NCBI GenBank assembly: GCA_900239685.1
Contig: OENT01000064.1
Span: 62,001-126,000, forward strand
Source of the DNA: Rotaria macrura
Lineage: Eukaryota; Rotifera; Eurotatoria; Philodinida; Philodinidae
Direction: 5' to 3'
Length of the DNA: 64,000 bases
Shown: positions 1 through 10,600 of the stretch, one piece after another
Layout of the letters: each line of letters starts with the position of its first letter
How positions within the stretch are numbered: the stretch's first letter is position 1
Notes under the pieces: model-generated
Told to the model about the DNA's origin: nothing
Database searches by the model: none
What the model saw: only the letters and a program-made list of their open reading frames with translations
Translations under genes and position numbers: made by a program

Positions 1-804
1 TGGCATCAATCGAATACCTGGAATTTGTTATTCAGCTTTAACACCTAATGTCCAAGGTTTAAACAAAGCTCTTTCATTGGGCACGAAAGGTGTTGATGAA
101 GTCGCCATATTTTCGGCGGCATCGGAAGCATTTTCAAAGAAGAACATAAATTGTTCAATTGAAACATCGTTGCAACGGTTCGATGAAGTTGCGAAGATTG
201 CACATGAGAAAAACCTACCTGTTCGCGGTTATGTATCTTGTGTAGTTGGTTGTCCATATGAAGGAAAAATGAAACCATCACAAGTTGTACCAGTTGTACA
301 GAAGTTGCTCGACATGGGATGCGTAAGTAGACTATTAGGTTTTACAATCAAAAAAATGAAATATTTCTATTTCATCAGTATGAAATATCACTCGGTGATA
401 CGATTGGTGTTGGTACACCTAGGTCTATTCAGCAACTACTGCAAGCAATACGATCAAGTGGCATTCCATTGAATAAATTGGCTATTCATTGCCATGATAC
501 GTACGGACAAGCGATAGCAAACATAGCTCAAGCATTAGAAATGGGTATACGTTGTGTAGATTCAAGTGTTGCTGGTTTAGGTGGATGTCCGTATGCGAAA
601 GGTGCATCAGGAAACGTAGCAACCGAAGATGTTCTTTATCTATTGGATGGACTCGGTTATGAAACAGGTGTTGATATGAATCAATTGATTGATGCTGGTC
701 AATATATTACGAATGCATTGAAACGAGAGAACACATCCAAAGTTTCACGAGCACTTTTGTCCAAACGACTAGATGAAACTAAAAACACATCAAAGAACAA
801 TTAA
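1..804 (+). CDS. HMGCL: Hydroxymethylglutaryl-CoA lyase, 3' part (two exons)
   Basis: The enzyme cleaves HMG-CoA to acetoacetate and acetyl-CoA in ketogenesis and leucine breakdown, usually in mitochondria. Coding runs in frame from base 2 to 322. A 56-bp intron (323-378, GTAAGT...CAG) follows, then coding from 379 to the TAA at 802-804. Seen motifs are CSIE and [14 protein letters not shown] in the first exon, [14 protein letters not shown] right after the junction, the metal-binding HCHDTYGQA, and the active-site cysteine loop [17 protein letters not shown]. These match animal HMGCL closely. The 5' exons, with the catalytic Arg/Asp near the N-terminus, lie outside the window. The protein ends in KNN, so it lacks the C-terminal peroxisomal signal (CKL) of the vertebrate enzyme. 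There is no frame damage. An ATTAAA about 100 bp downstream may be the polyadenylation signal. Confidence 0.95.
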
Positions 805-2618
805 GTCCAATGTAAAAATTATCTACTAGCTGTTTTTTTTCATATCTCATTACATATAGATATGTTTGTGTGTGTGTGTGTGTGTGTGTGCATTTATTTT
901 TTATAAATTAAAACAAAACAAGTTGAATGAAAAAGAATCATTGAACGTAATAGAGTCTTTTGCTTTACACGATCTGGTTCACTATATCTAACGATAACCA
1001 AATATCTGGAATTCGATTCTATTCAATATTAAACATTCAGCTGAATTTGTGACGACGATTCAAAATAGGGATCGATGTAAATGCAGATTGTTCAGATTTG
1101 TTATGTCGTAGAGCACTAGAAGTCTACCTTATCATTTCCCATGTCAGTAAATCGACTCTGAATCATCAGAATAGTACACATTTAGAAATAATGTATCTTA
1201 CTGTGTCAAACAAGTGACATTAGTTTGTCAGTTAACATTGACATTGTGACTTTCATATATGCGAATTGCCAGAATCAGTCGTCATATAACAATAGAATTC
1301 ATATCACGGAAACATACTTCTCATAAAATAGGATTAATGCGAAGTTTAAACGGATTCATACCACTCGACTCGAGATGAAGTACCAGTTTTTTCTGAATGT
1401 TGTTTTTTCGACCGATTTAGGGCTTGCTATTTGATATCATGACCCACAGGAAATATATTGCAATCGTCGCAAGGGACAAACAAGGAAAATTGAAGTTGTG
1501 TAGATAGAAAGGGAGAAGTTTTCCTACTTACTCAAAGTATAAATTCTGTTGAAGACAACTCTAGAGCTTTGCTCTTAAGTATCTAAGTCAAGAATTTTCA
1601 CCTTCTTGATCGTTTCAATATTAACATATTTTGATAACTCCATGGTGCTATTTTCATTGAATGCTAGTAAAAATTCGGTGTTTCATGAGATTCTTATGAA
1701 AGTTTGTTCGAAAACTGGAATGGGAGTGTATTAGTTTTTGCTGTCAATAGTTGGTGCAGCCTATAGCATTCGAATGATCACACATTTTCTACATCAAGCA
1801 GAAGTTAAAAGATCTTCAACAATCAAATAATATTTTTAAACAATGTTCGAATCGATGCATGCATCATTTGAGAACTTGCTACTATTTCAATCAAACATGA
1901 TTTTAAGATTGATACTATTCATCATTGGATATTCAAAAGTATCGATTGTTATTCTTATTTGACGTCTGTGTAATCACAAGTAATTTATGGTTTTTCATAT
2001 TGATCTATGTCATAAATTTCACTGTTGCGAACATCAAAAGCTCATGAAAGAAAGACAACATTACCATCGCAAGATATGATTTAAATATGTTTTGAAGAAC
2101 AAATTTAATACAGTTTTCTTAAAGTTTTGAACTCCATGAATGTCACAAATGCCTATCCAGTCTTCAGTATAATTTCTTTGATGAAAACACATTTTTTATT
2201 GCATCGTTGACATATGTCTGCATAAATCAAACTGATTTATGTCACACGTTATCATTTACTCTGTTGCTCATAGTATACAAACGTTCTATTTCTTTTTTTT
2301 CATGTTGTTATTTTTGTTTTGTTAGTATAGAGTGCACGTGTGTTTTTTTCTTTTTTTCTACGTAACAGTCGTTTACGACTTGACAAGGTAAAGATGAAAT
2401 ATTTCATTTTGTTGTCAGAAGGTAGTTCGACAAAATTTTATATTTTTTCATTGTAAAAGAATATTCTTGTACAATTTTTTCTTCTTGTTCTTCATTCTCA
2501 ATAAACAGGTTAACTAATCGATCAATCGAAGCAAAGTCCTGCTAAAACGAGCAATGCCAATCACTTTACATACATATACGTATGATTCTTATAGGTTTTA
2601 GACTTGAAAACTCGATCA
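805..2618. other. Intergenic region, no gene recognised
   Basis: AT-rich sequence with no convincing reading frame on either strand. It should hold the 3' end of HMG-CoA lyase and the promoter or 5' UTR of the armadillo-like gene. A GGTAAAG donor-like site near 2385 and a TTCTTATAG acceptor-like site at 2586-2594 could bound a 5'-UTR intron. The acceptor, 24 bp before the ATG, could equally be a spliced-leader acceptor, because bdelloids trans-splice many mRNAs. No spliced leader sequence is visible here. Confidence 0.5.
867..890. repeat. (TG)n microsatellite
   Basis: About 12 uninterrupted TG dinucleotides lie 60 bp after the HMG-CoA lyase stop. Confidence 0.9.
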
Positions 2619-3932
2619 ATGGATTCTTCATCACATATACAAGTAGTTCTATCGAAAATAAATGAATATCATCGATTAACGATGAGTGACTCAGACGTTA
2701 AAATTAAAAGTGCCATCCAAGAAATTCTTGATCTATGGCCTGAAGTACTTGCTGCGGTCGATGAAGCTACTGATGACGAATTATTTGCTTTAAATGTTAG
2801 CCGAGCTGTCTTAACACAAGTATTTACAATAGTTTTATCAAAAGATATTTGTAACAAAGATCATTTATTAGTACATGAAATATTCTTTACTTGCTTCAAA
2901 ATGCTTACTCATCATGCATACATATTTAAAAATGATAATAATGATTCAACATCTAAAATAACATTCATCGATTCTAATGTACGTCTTATTATAAAAATGC
3001 TAGCCAGTACAACATCATTGGTAGAATTTAAACATGACGATTTTTCAACAGATGATGATCATAAACTATTAATTGCAATGCGTGAACATGTTGATGAAGA
3101 TTCTAAACATGACAACCTAACTGATGGTATTATATCATTAATATGGAATCTATCGGATAAAACAATACTAGTACCCATACTTTTATATGCTGGCTATGCA
3201 AGTAGTGTTGTAGAATGGATAAAAACTCGTGAAAATAAATTTCGAGACGATAAATTAGATGCACCGATACATATTCTACATAATTTATCAAGACATGATG
3301 ATGGTATCAGTCAATTGAATAATTTCAATGCACTTCAAGTAGTTGAAGAAATAAAAATTGAACCAAATGATCATGATGATCCTGATGATATGACTATACA
3401 CGTAGCTATGATTCGTGCACTTCTTACTGATATGAATCAAATTAAAATGGATCCAACAAAATATTCGAATAAAATTTTGAGCATGATCATACAACTATGT
3501 ATTGATGCTGCAAAAACTGAAAAATATCGTTACAATGGTTCTCATGTGTCGGAACCGTTAACAGTACTAGTAAAATTATTTTACAATGATGAAATATTAC
3601 ATAAGACGTTTAGTAATCATGATACGAACCTATTGTCAAGTATTCAACTATTAATAGAACTTTTGGTATCGTTACTCAGTAAATTCTATCCGACGATAAA
3701 TCTCGATAATGATATATTAGAAAATTATACTTGTGTTGTTATACTAAATCTATTTCGACTCATTTCAAATCATAAGAAATATCGTCAGATTATTCGAAAT
3801 CACGAACCATGCATGGATATAATGAAACGTGCTGCAATTGACGAACAACCATTTACAGACACATTTATGCCAAGAACAATGAAAACTATGAAACAAGCAG
3901 CCAATGATATTTTAAGAAATCTTAATATTTAA
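2619..3932 (+). CDS. Armadillo-like helical-repeat protein
   Basis: A single exon encodes 437 residues. I chose the ATG at 2619 (MDSSSHIQ), because the frame open before it begins at a splice-acceptor-like TTCTTATAG. The sequence is almost wholly amphipathic helix in repeats of about 40 residues. Examples are the stretch with LIWNLSDKTILVPILLYAG, the following HILHNLSRHDDGISQLNN and the later VVILNLFRLISNHKKYRQII; these NLS/NLF helices are typical of ARM repeats. There is no signal peptide, membrane segment or catalytic motif, so it is probably a cytosolic scaffold. Bdelloid genomes hold many such ARM-like proteins, some fused to signalling domains, but none is fused here. The exact role is unknown. 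A polyadenylation signal follows at 3967-3972. Confidence 0.75.
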   Translation: MDSSSHIQVVLSKINEYHRLTMSDSDVKIKSAIQEILDLWPEVLAAVDEATDDELFALNVSRAVLTQVFTIVLSKDICNKDHLLVHEIFFTCFKMLTHHAYIFKNDNNDSTSKITFIDSNVRLIIKMLASTTSLVEFKHDDFSTDDDHKLLIAMREHVDEDSKHDNLTDGIISLIWNLSDKTILVPILLYAGYASSVVEWIKTRENKFRDDKLDAPIHILHNLSRHDDGISQLNNFNALQVVEEIKIEPNDHDDPDDMTIHVAMIRALLTDMNQIKMDPTKYSNKILSMIIQLCIDAAKTEKYRYNGSHVSEPLTVLVKLFYNDEILHKTFSNHDTNLLSSIQLLIELLVSLLSKFYPTINLDNDILENYTCVVILNLFRLISNHKKYRQIIRNHEPCMDIMKRAAIDEQPFTDTFMPRTMKTMKQAANDILRNLNI

Positions 3933-3966
3933 AAAAAATCGCATAATCTATCTGTCTGCTCAACAT

Positions 3967-3972
3967 AATAAA
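3967..3972 (+). terminator. Polyadenylation signal AATAAA
   Basis: Canonical hexamer 34 bp after the stop of the armadillo-like gene. Confidence 0.6.
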
Positions 3973-4435
3973 GGATTTCGATCATTTGGATAATTTACAA
4001 TTGTGAAAATTCAATATCAAGTACATTGGAAATTTCATTATACAAATTGATAAAGCGAAACATTATTTTATTTGTTGAATCTATTAGAATCGATCACTTT
4101 TGTATAGCTGTATAAATAGAAAATTTCCATTGTAATTAACAAAATGTTTTATTTTAACATTTCTTGGAAAGATACTTCTTTCAAAGATTTTAGATACGAA
4201 GAATTTCTTGTTAATGAAGTGGGAAAATTTATTGTAAACTAAGTGGGTCATGAAGTGATCACAAATTAAGTTGTTTCTATGTGTCGAAAATTCTATTTTT
4301 ACCAAATCCTACTCTCAATTGTTGAATTCAGTTGGAATAAAAACCAGAGAAATAGATAGGTAACGAGAGCGATGCATGAATAAAAACGAAACGATTATTT
4401 AGTGTTGAACTAAATTTGAATCCAATGTTGCATAT

Positions 4436-4606
4436 GGGGTGTGGGTGTACGATAAAATAGAACTACTATCGACGTCAAAATATAATGAACCTGAATAGTT
4501 GGGTGTGGGTCTGGGGGTAGGGGCCAACCACAATGACGTATAACTAATGATTGGCATCCACATCAACACACACAGACGCACTGAAACGCCCCACCCACAC
4601 CCACCC
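4436..4606. repeat. Telomere-like GGGTGT hairpin, copy 1
   Basis: G-rich arms lie at 4436-4450 (GGGGTGTGGGTGTAC) and 4501-4524, and a C-rich arm (CCCCACCCACACCCACCC) lies at 4588-4606. The arms are inverted repeats of a TGTGGG-like motif, with the G-rich arm first. The locus sits between the converging armadillo-like and ADP-ribosyltransferase genes. The 16-mer GGGGTGTGGGTGTACG recurs exactly, inverted, at the copy near 9.37 kb. Confidence 0.6.
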
Positions 4607-4665
4607 TAGCTTCCTTTCTCTTCGTCTTTAATCAAGTGTTAACTAAATTATCTATGAATTTTATG

Positions 4666-7600
4666 TCAATTTTTGGCAAAAGTCAAATTCTTCATTTTTT
4701 CTTCAAGTTCTTTCAATTCATTTGGTTTATAATTATCTCCAAAGCGATCACGTGAAAGTTGTATAGCTTTTGCAAAATGTTGGTTGGCCAAATCATATTC
4801 TGCGACATCCAAATAACAGGTTACCATTTCTATGTGACTTTTCAATATTGTTTCTTTTCGGAGTTGCACTTCAGCTTGGTAACTCGTTTCATAATACCAG
4901 TTCCAATCTTTGATCGGTGTTTCCGTGGCATTTCTCACTGTTTTCTCGTGTAACATTAATCTATATTTCACATAAGGTTTGACATCATCTTGTTTGTGCA
5001 CTTTATAAATCTTCAAGATAGTAGAGAGAATATGTTCCGTTTCATCAAAAAGATCATAATTAGAATATTCTGGTTGTTTTTTCGGCAATACTTCCAATGC
5101 TCTTGTGTAAAAGTTCAATGACTCTTCATACTGGCCTATAGTTTCACAACGGTATGCAACTGTTTTCATTTCCATTGCGATTCGAAACTCATCTGAAAAT
5201 TGATAATGTAACATACATTCTAGACCGAGTTTCATCTGACTCAACTGAAATATGAGATTGCGATTACTGATAGTAAGTAATTGATATATTTTCATACGTT
5301 CGTAATCTGTTGACGTATTTTCGAGTGCGCATCGATAACAAATTATGGCTAGTTCATCGTGCTCTTTGGATATTATTTCATTGCGCACGGATTGGTAATA
5401 CGTGGAAACAGTAGTGTTAAGCATTCCGATCTCTACAAAACAATTAATTTCCGTATCATCCACAAATTCACACCACATGTCAATTGCCACTTTGTAAGAT
5501 AGCAGTGTTTCTGAATTCCATCCCTTAAAACAGCAGTCTTCTTGCATTAAATTACAATGAAATTTAGCAGCTGAAAGCCATTTTTCATGTGGAAAATATT
5601 CAATCAACATAGTAAAAAATTGATTGACTTCTTCCGTGGTAAGAACAATTCTGTTTAACGAATAACAAACCGGCATGAGAAGGGATACGCACGTTTTCAG
5701 GGTTCGACGTTCACTAGTGCTCACATATTCCTTGATATCAGCTTCATCCAATTGATTCAACAGCTTCAATTTAATAATGTAAAACTTTTCTTTTTCATCG
5801 TAGTAAATCTTGACCAAATCAAATGTGCATCCAATTCCAAGTAGGACTTCCGATTCGTCATTGAAGGCACTTTGACTGCTTATATCTGCTAAAGGCGTCG
5901 ATTCTATAGTGAAATCAAGTTCGATTTCATACAGAACGCCTTGCATTTGCTCCTTGGAATCTTCAGACTTTTTTAAGAAGAAAGCCGCTGTATTACGATC
6001 TCTAGTGGCCGATAGAAATGTGTTGTTGGTTACATATATATTTCGACAATATTCTAAATCAAGCTCGTGTCCTATGATTATTATTGTTTTGATTTCGTGA
6101 AGTGACATTAGTTGACCTCGATAAACTGTTACGATTGGGTTATCCGCTTCACTAAGCCTAAAAAGTTCCCATTCTTGGCGTAACTTTAATTGCAGATCAC
6201 GTACAAAGAAGCCGAACAAGAACATCATTTTTGTGTCTTGGAGTAAGAATGCTTTGTTTGTTAAATGAAACAGGAATATATTACGCGTGTACCACCAAAT
6301 GGCTTTTTCTGAATTATAATTTGCTTCAAAATCGTCGATTTCACGCAATTTACATTCGTTTCCTTGATAATATTTTCGTAGATTCAAAATAACATACGAC
6401 CGAGAAGTTTCTATTGGGTAAGGTAGGTAGCAGAGTATGTCAAGAAAGCGACGCTTTTTATTAGCAGATATACTTGTTGATATCTTATTACGGTGAATGC
6501 AAGTAAATAAGTTATTTTGTCCTTCGTCTTTCTGAATTTCTTTAAATTCTTCAATACTTTGCTGCAAGTCCTTCAGCAAATGCTCGATATTGGACCGTAC
6601 ACTCTTTACCTAGAAAAAGCAAAATTGCGACTAAATTTTCAATTGCAAAAGCATTCTGAAAGAATTATGTTCTCTTTAGACTAGTCTATGTAAAAGTAAT
6701 CCAGTCTTGAAATGTCACTCTACTAACGTGAATTTAAACAGTAAAAACGTTTCAGCCGATTTTACAGTACTTTCCAACGGAAGACATTCAACAACCAAAA
6801 GATTGATGAAACAAGTTGAAGTGTACAAGAAATTTCGTTCCAAAATTTACTGATACTCATAGTCGAAATCACAATCAACAAAATGCCAGAATATGAGCTC
6901 TTACCCATGTCGTCGACTTTATGAAATAATGGACATAGTAATTCATGAAAGCATGAAAATGCGTTATAACCCATGTAGCCAATAATGGATAAATAATGGA
7001 AAAACGACCCATTATGTTCCATTATTTTTCAAAAACATGAAATAATTAATGATAATCCATTAATTTTCAAAATTAATGGATTATCATGCATTACTCTTCA
7101 AAAAATGCTATAATGAGCCATACTGCATTTATTTGCAATGCGTTTTAATCTATTATTAAGAATTTTCATAAAATTTCTCAAAATTCCCTCCATATTCAAT
7201 TCATTTTAATACATTACTCTCAAATAATGATCTAATGAAAGGCAATGCATTTGTTTCTCAATGCATTTTAATGCATTATTGTAGACCTTCATAAAATTTC
7301 TTAAAATTCTCTTTGTTTCAATGCATTATTTCTAATAATGCGAAAATGGTTTGAGAATGCAGTAAAATTTCATTGCATTACAATGCATTGTTCCAAATAA
7401 TGGAGAATTTTAAGACAACGTACTACCATTCAATGCATTTCAACACATTATCAGATATTATGTAGAAATTCAGGATAATGCATTATTATCAAATGCATTG
7501 CAATGAATTATTTAGAGCAATGTTTTAAAATTAGACAATTCATCCTTGTCATAAAAGAGATATTGAAATAGTGATTTGACAGGTAGATATTTGATTTAAC

Positions 7601-10600
7601 CCAGTTCTCTACGTATCAGGTGCTTATCAATAAGAGTCGCGCAAGTTAAAGAACTAATAAAAAATGTAACAGATTACCCTTTCAATTTCCAAAATATTTC
7701 CGCAGACAAGCCGAAGAGTTTCCGAGTTTACTCATTCGCGAAAATGTGCAGTAACGAACCGAAATCCGATCTCGAGTTTCTATTCGATACAACGATGGGC
7801 TACTAGAGTTTGGAATGCTTTTACTATATTCTGTAGAATGAAAGAGATCACAGTCATCAAACCTCTGAAAAAAAGTTTTCCCTCGTGATCGTTGCTCAGT
7901 TTCGGATGCATCTGGTGAACTAAAACTGCTCACAGTGTCAAGTATAACGGATTAGATCATGAATCATTCTTTTCCAAATCTGAAAACATTTTAATACTTT
8001 TACAACAGCCTTATATCATACATACGCTCTTCAACTCTTGCCGCTTTCAATTACAATTCGACATGATTCATATGTTAAATTTGAATTCAAGAATAACAAA
8101 ATTGTTAGTTCGTTGTCTTTTCTTTTAGGCTATTATCGATCTTCTCAAAACGGTAAGTTCCAATTCAATATTGAATGATTTCTATATCTTTTTGATGTGT
8201 TCTAGGTTGATATAGATTATGGTCGGCTTGGTAAGTTCGAATTTAATAATAATAAACTTATTTATTCATTAATTGTCTTCTGTTTTAGATTGTTATCGAT
8301 ATGGTCAAAATTATACGTTATGGAATAAATAAATGTAAGAGGGTTGCTGAAAGTTAAGAGGTTCAGTTAAGTTAGAGGGATAGATTAAGCTTAAGGGTTT
8401 ACGTTAAGTTAGAGAGATAGGTTAAAGGGTTAAGTTAAGTTAGAGAGATAGATTAAGGTTAAGGGGTTCAGTTAAGTTAGAGAGATAGGTGAAGGGGTCC
8501 AGTTAAGTTAGAGACATAAATTAAGGTTAAGGGGATAGATATAGATAGCGAATAAGTTGCGAATATTGGTAGAGGACCACAGCGATACAAGTATCATGAT
8601 TGTGATAAGGATTTAATATGATTGTACAGATCCTGTATAGCAAGTGAGGCATATGAAGTTTTCAATGCATTCGAATGCCTCAAATGGGCAATGGATAAAA
8701 TTACATTATAGTGCAACCAAAATAATGCATTTTAATGTATTAAAACGTGAATGCATTGCAATGCATTGCAGAACCAAAGCATTATAATGCCATTGCATTC
8801 ATTGAGTTTCTATGGCAAAATAATGCATTATAATGTACATTATTTCGGAAAATCGGCTACATGGGAACGCATGATACTGGCTGCATTATCATGTAATTGC
8901 ACCCATTCACAATTTAATCCATGCCAACGCATTAAGCCTTAGAAGCCGTACGTCCCTTCCAAGGGACATTGGAAAATTTGAATGCAACACATAGTAATAG
9001 TGCAAGTACAGTATTCTTTATTTTTTCGACTCGAATGATCTGTTGGATCATGAAAACAGAGTCAAGACAAATCTGAGCAATTGTCAGAGGAAAAAATGGG
9101 CTTTTTAAGACTGATAACTTCTTAAATATCAATGTTTTATTTGAAACGTTTTTGTATTGATGAGTACTGGAAGAAAATTTCTTTTTTCAAGCGCTATCTT
9201 TGCGGCACATCTTTACTCTGTCGTATGAAATCATGCAACGATGTATTGATTTATTTTGAGGGTGAACTACGATGTCAAAAAGAAAAGGGTGTCGGTGTGG
9301 GTGTGTTTGTGGGTGTGGGTGTGGGCGTCGGTGTGGGTGTGGGTATCAATCTTCTTTTAATTGACACGTACACCCACACCCCAATCCGATGAACTATCTT
9401 TTAATCATATTTGAGATCAATAAGATTACAACTTAATGCAGTATTTAGAAAAAGTTACCTACACGTACACAGTATGACTTTGACTTCTTAAGAAATTTCA
9501 TAAGATCACATATTTCGTATGATAAGAAAAAATATCATAAGTAACGGGTGCGTCACGATAAATGGGGGTCTCAGTATTTCTTCAATATTCCTTTCAGCTT
9601 TCATAGTTTGGAACTGACATTTTTACCAAAAGATTCAGCCTTGAATGCTCTACAAAACCATAAAAAAATGAATCACATGGAGATAAAAACAAAGAAATTA
9701 TTGCAGTAATACTTAAAACAAGTAACATCAACAGATTTCGAGCGCGAGCTATAACTTCTTGTATTTATGCGTTCTCATATCGAACTATAGAGGCAAATTG
9801 AACTGCCGATTGTGTAGAGTTTCAAAAGCTCTATCGTACTAATATACGGAAAAAATTCATAATCAAAACATGCTGAATAAAATAAGTATTACTTTTTCTT
9901 TAAAATTTCTAAAAAACGTGCTTTTTTCAATAATTTTTCGTTTTCTTGAAAAATTCACATTACTCGACCAAGTACTATTTTTGGTGAAACTTTTCTGCTT
10001 TTTTAAGGTACATACTGATACTATGGAATATCATAGAGTTATACATTAATTCTGCAGAAATATCACTTCCTATCGACCAGATTCAAATAAAAAGCCGAAA
10101 TATGCCAGAGGCTGACTAGTTGACCAACAACTGGATGCTTTGCCAGTATTTTTTAGTTGAAATATTCTTTTGTGTGTTTCAGTACATAGTGCGCTCATCA
10201 TTGCATCAGAAATATTACTTTGAAACTTTCTAAAAGTGTTTCGCTAGCAAGAAAAAACGCAAATTGACTTGAGTACAAGTTCTTTGAAAGTTAATATCGA
10301 TGCTTGCTAGAAGTATTACTACAATAATTGCTTTGTTTTTATCTCCATGTGATTCATTTTTTATGGTTTTGTAGAGCATTCAAGGCTGAATCTTTTGGTA
10401 AAAAAGTCAGTTCGAAACTATGAAAGCTGAAAGGAATATTGAAGAAATATTGAGATCGCCATTAATTCTGACGCACCCGTTATTTTCGATTCATCAGTAA
10501 AAAGAATAGAACAAGTCGGTCCGGGTTGACCGAAGATAAGATTGAAGTTTATTGTTTTGAGATGATGAAAATGAGATTACATATGACTAAAGAGGCTATG

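Larger units (their letters stand above)
6970..8865. mobile_element. CCCA-ended foldback element with TAATGCATTA words
   Basis: The ends are CCCATGTAGCC (6970-6980) and GGCTACATGGG (8855-8865), flanked on both sides by AA. The left arm (to about 7560) and right arm (from about 8650) consist of many variants of the palindrome TAATGCATTA. The left arm also shows a longer period of about 120 bp, visible as the repeated TTCATAAAATTTCT near 7165 and 7290. The centre carries a minisatellite and a run of splice-like micro-units. I see no transposase, so it is non-autonomous. Similarity may continue a little beyond the stated ends. Confidence 0.6.

Noticed and set aside
6762-7022. An 86-codon minus-strand frame just upstream of ADP-ribosyltransferase block 2
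   Set aside because: It would be a tempting first exon, but part of it is the TAATGCATTA repeat and it lacks the family's N-terminal domain, which is found at 12652-13086.
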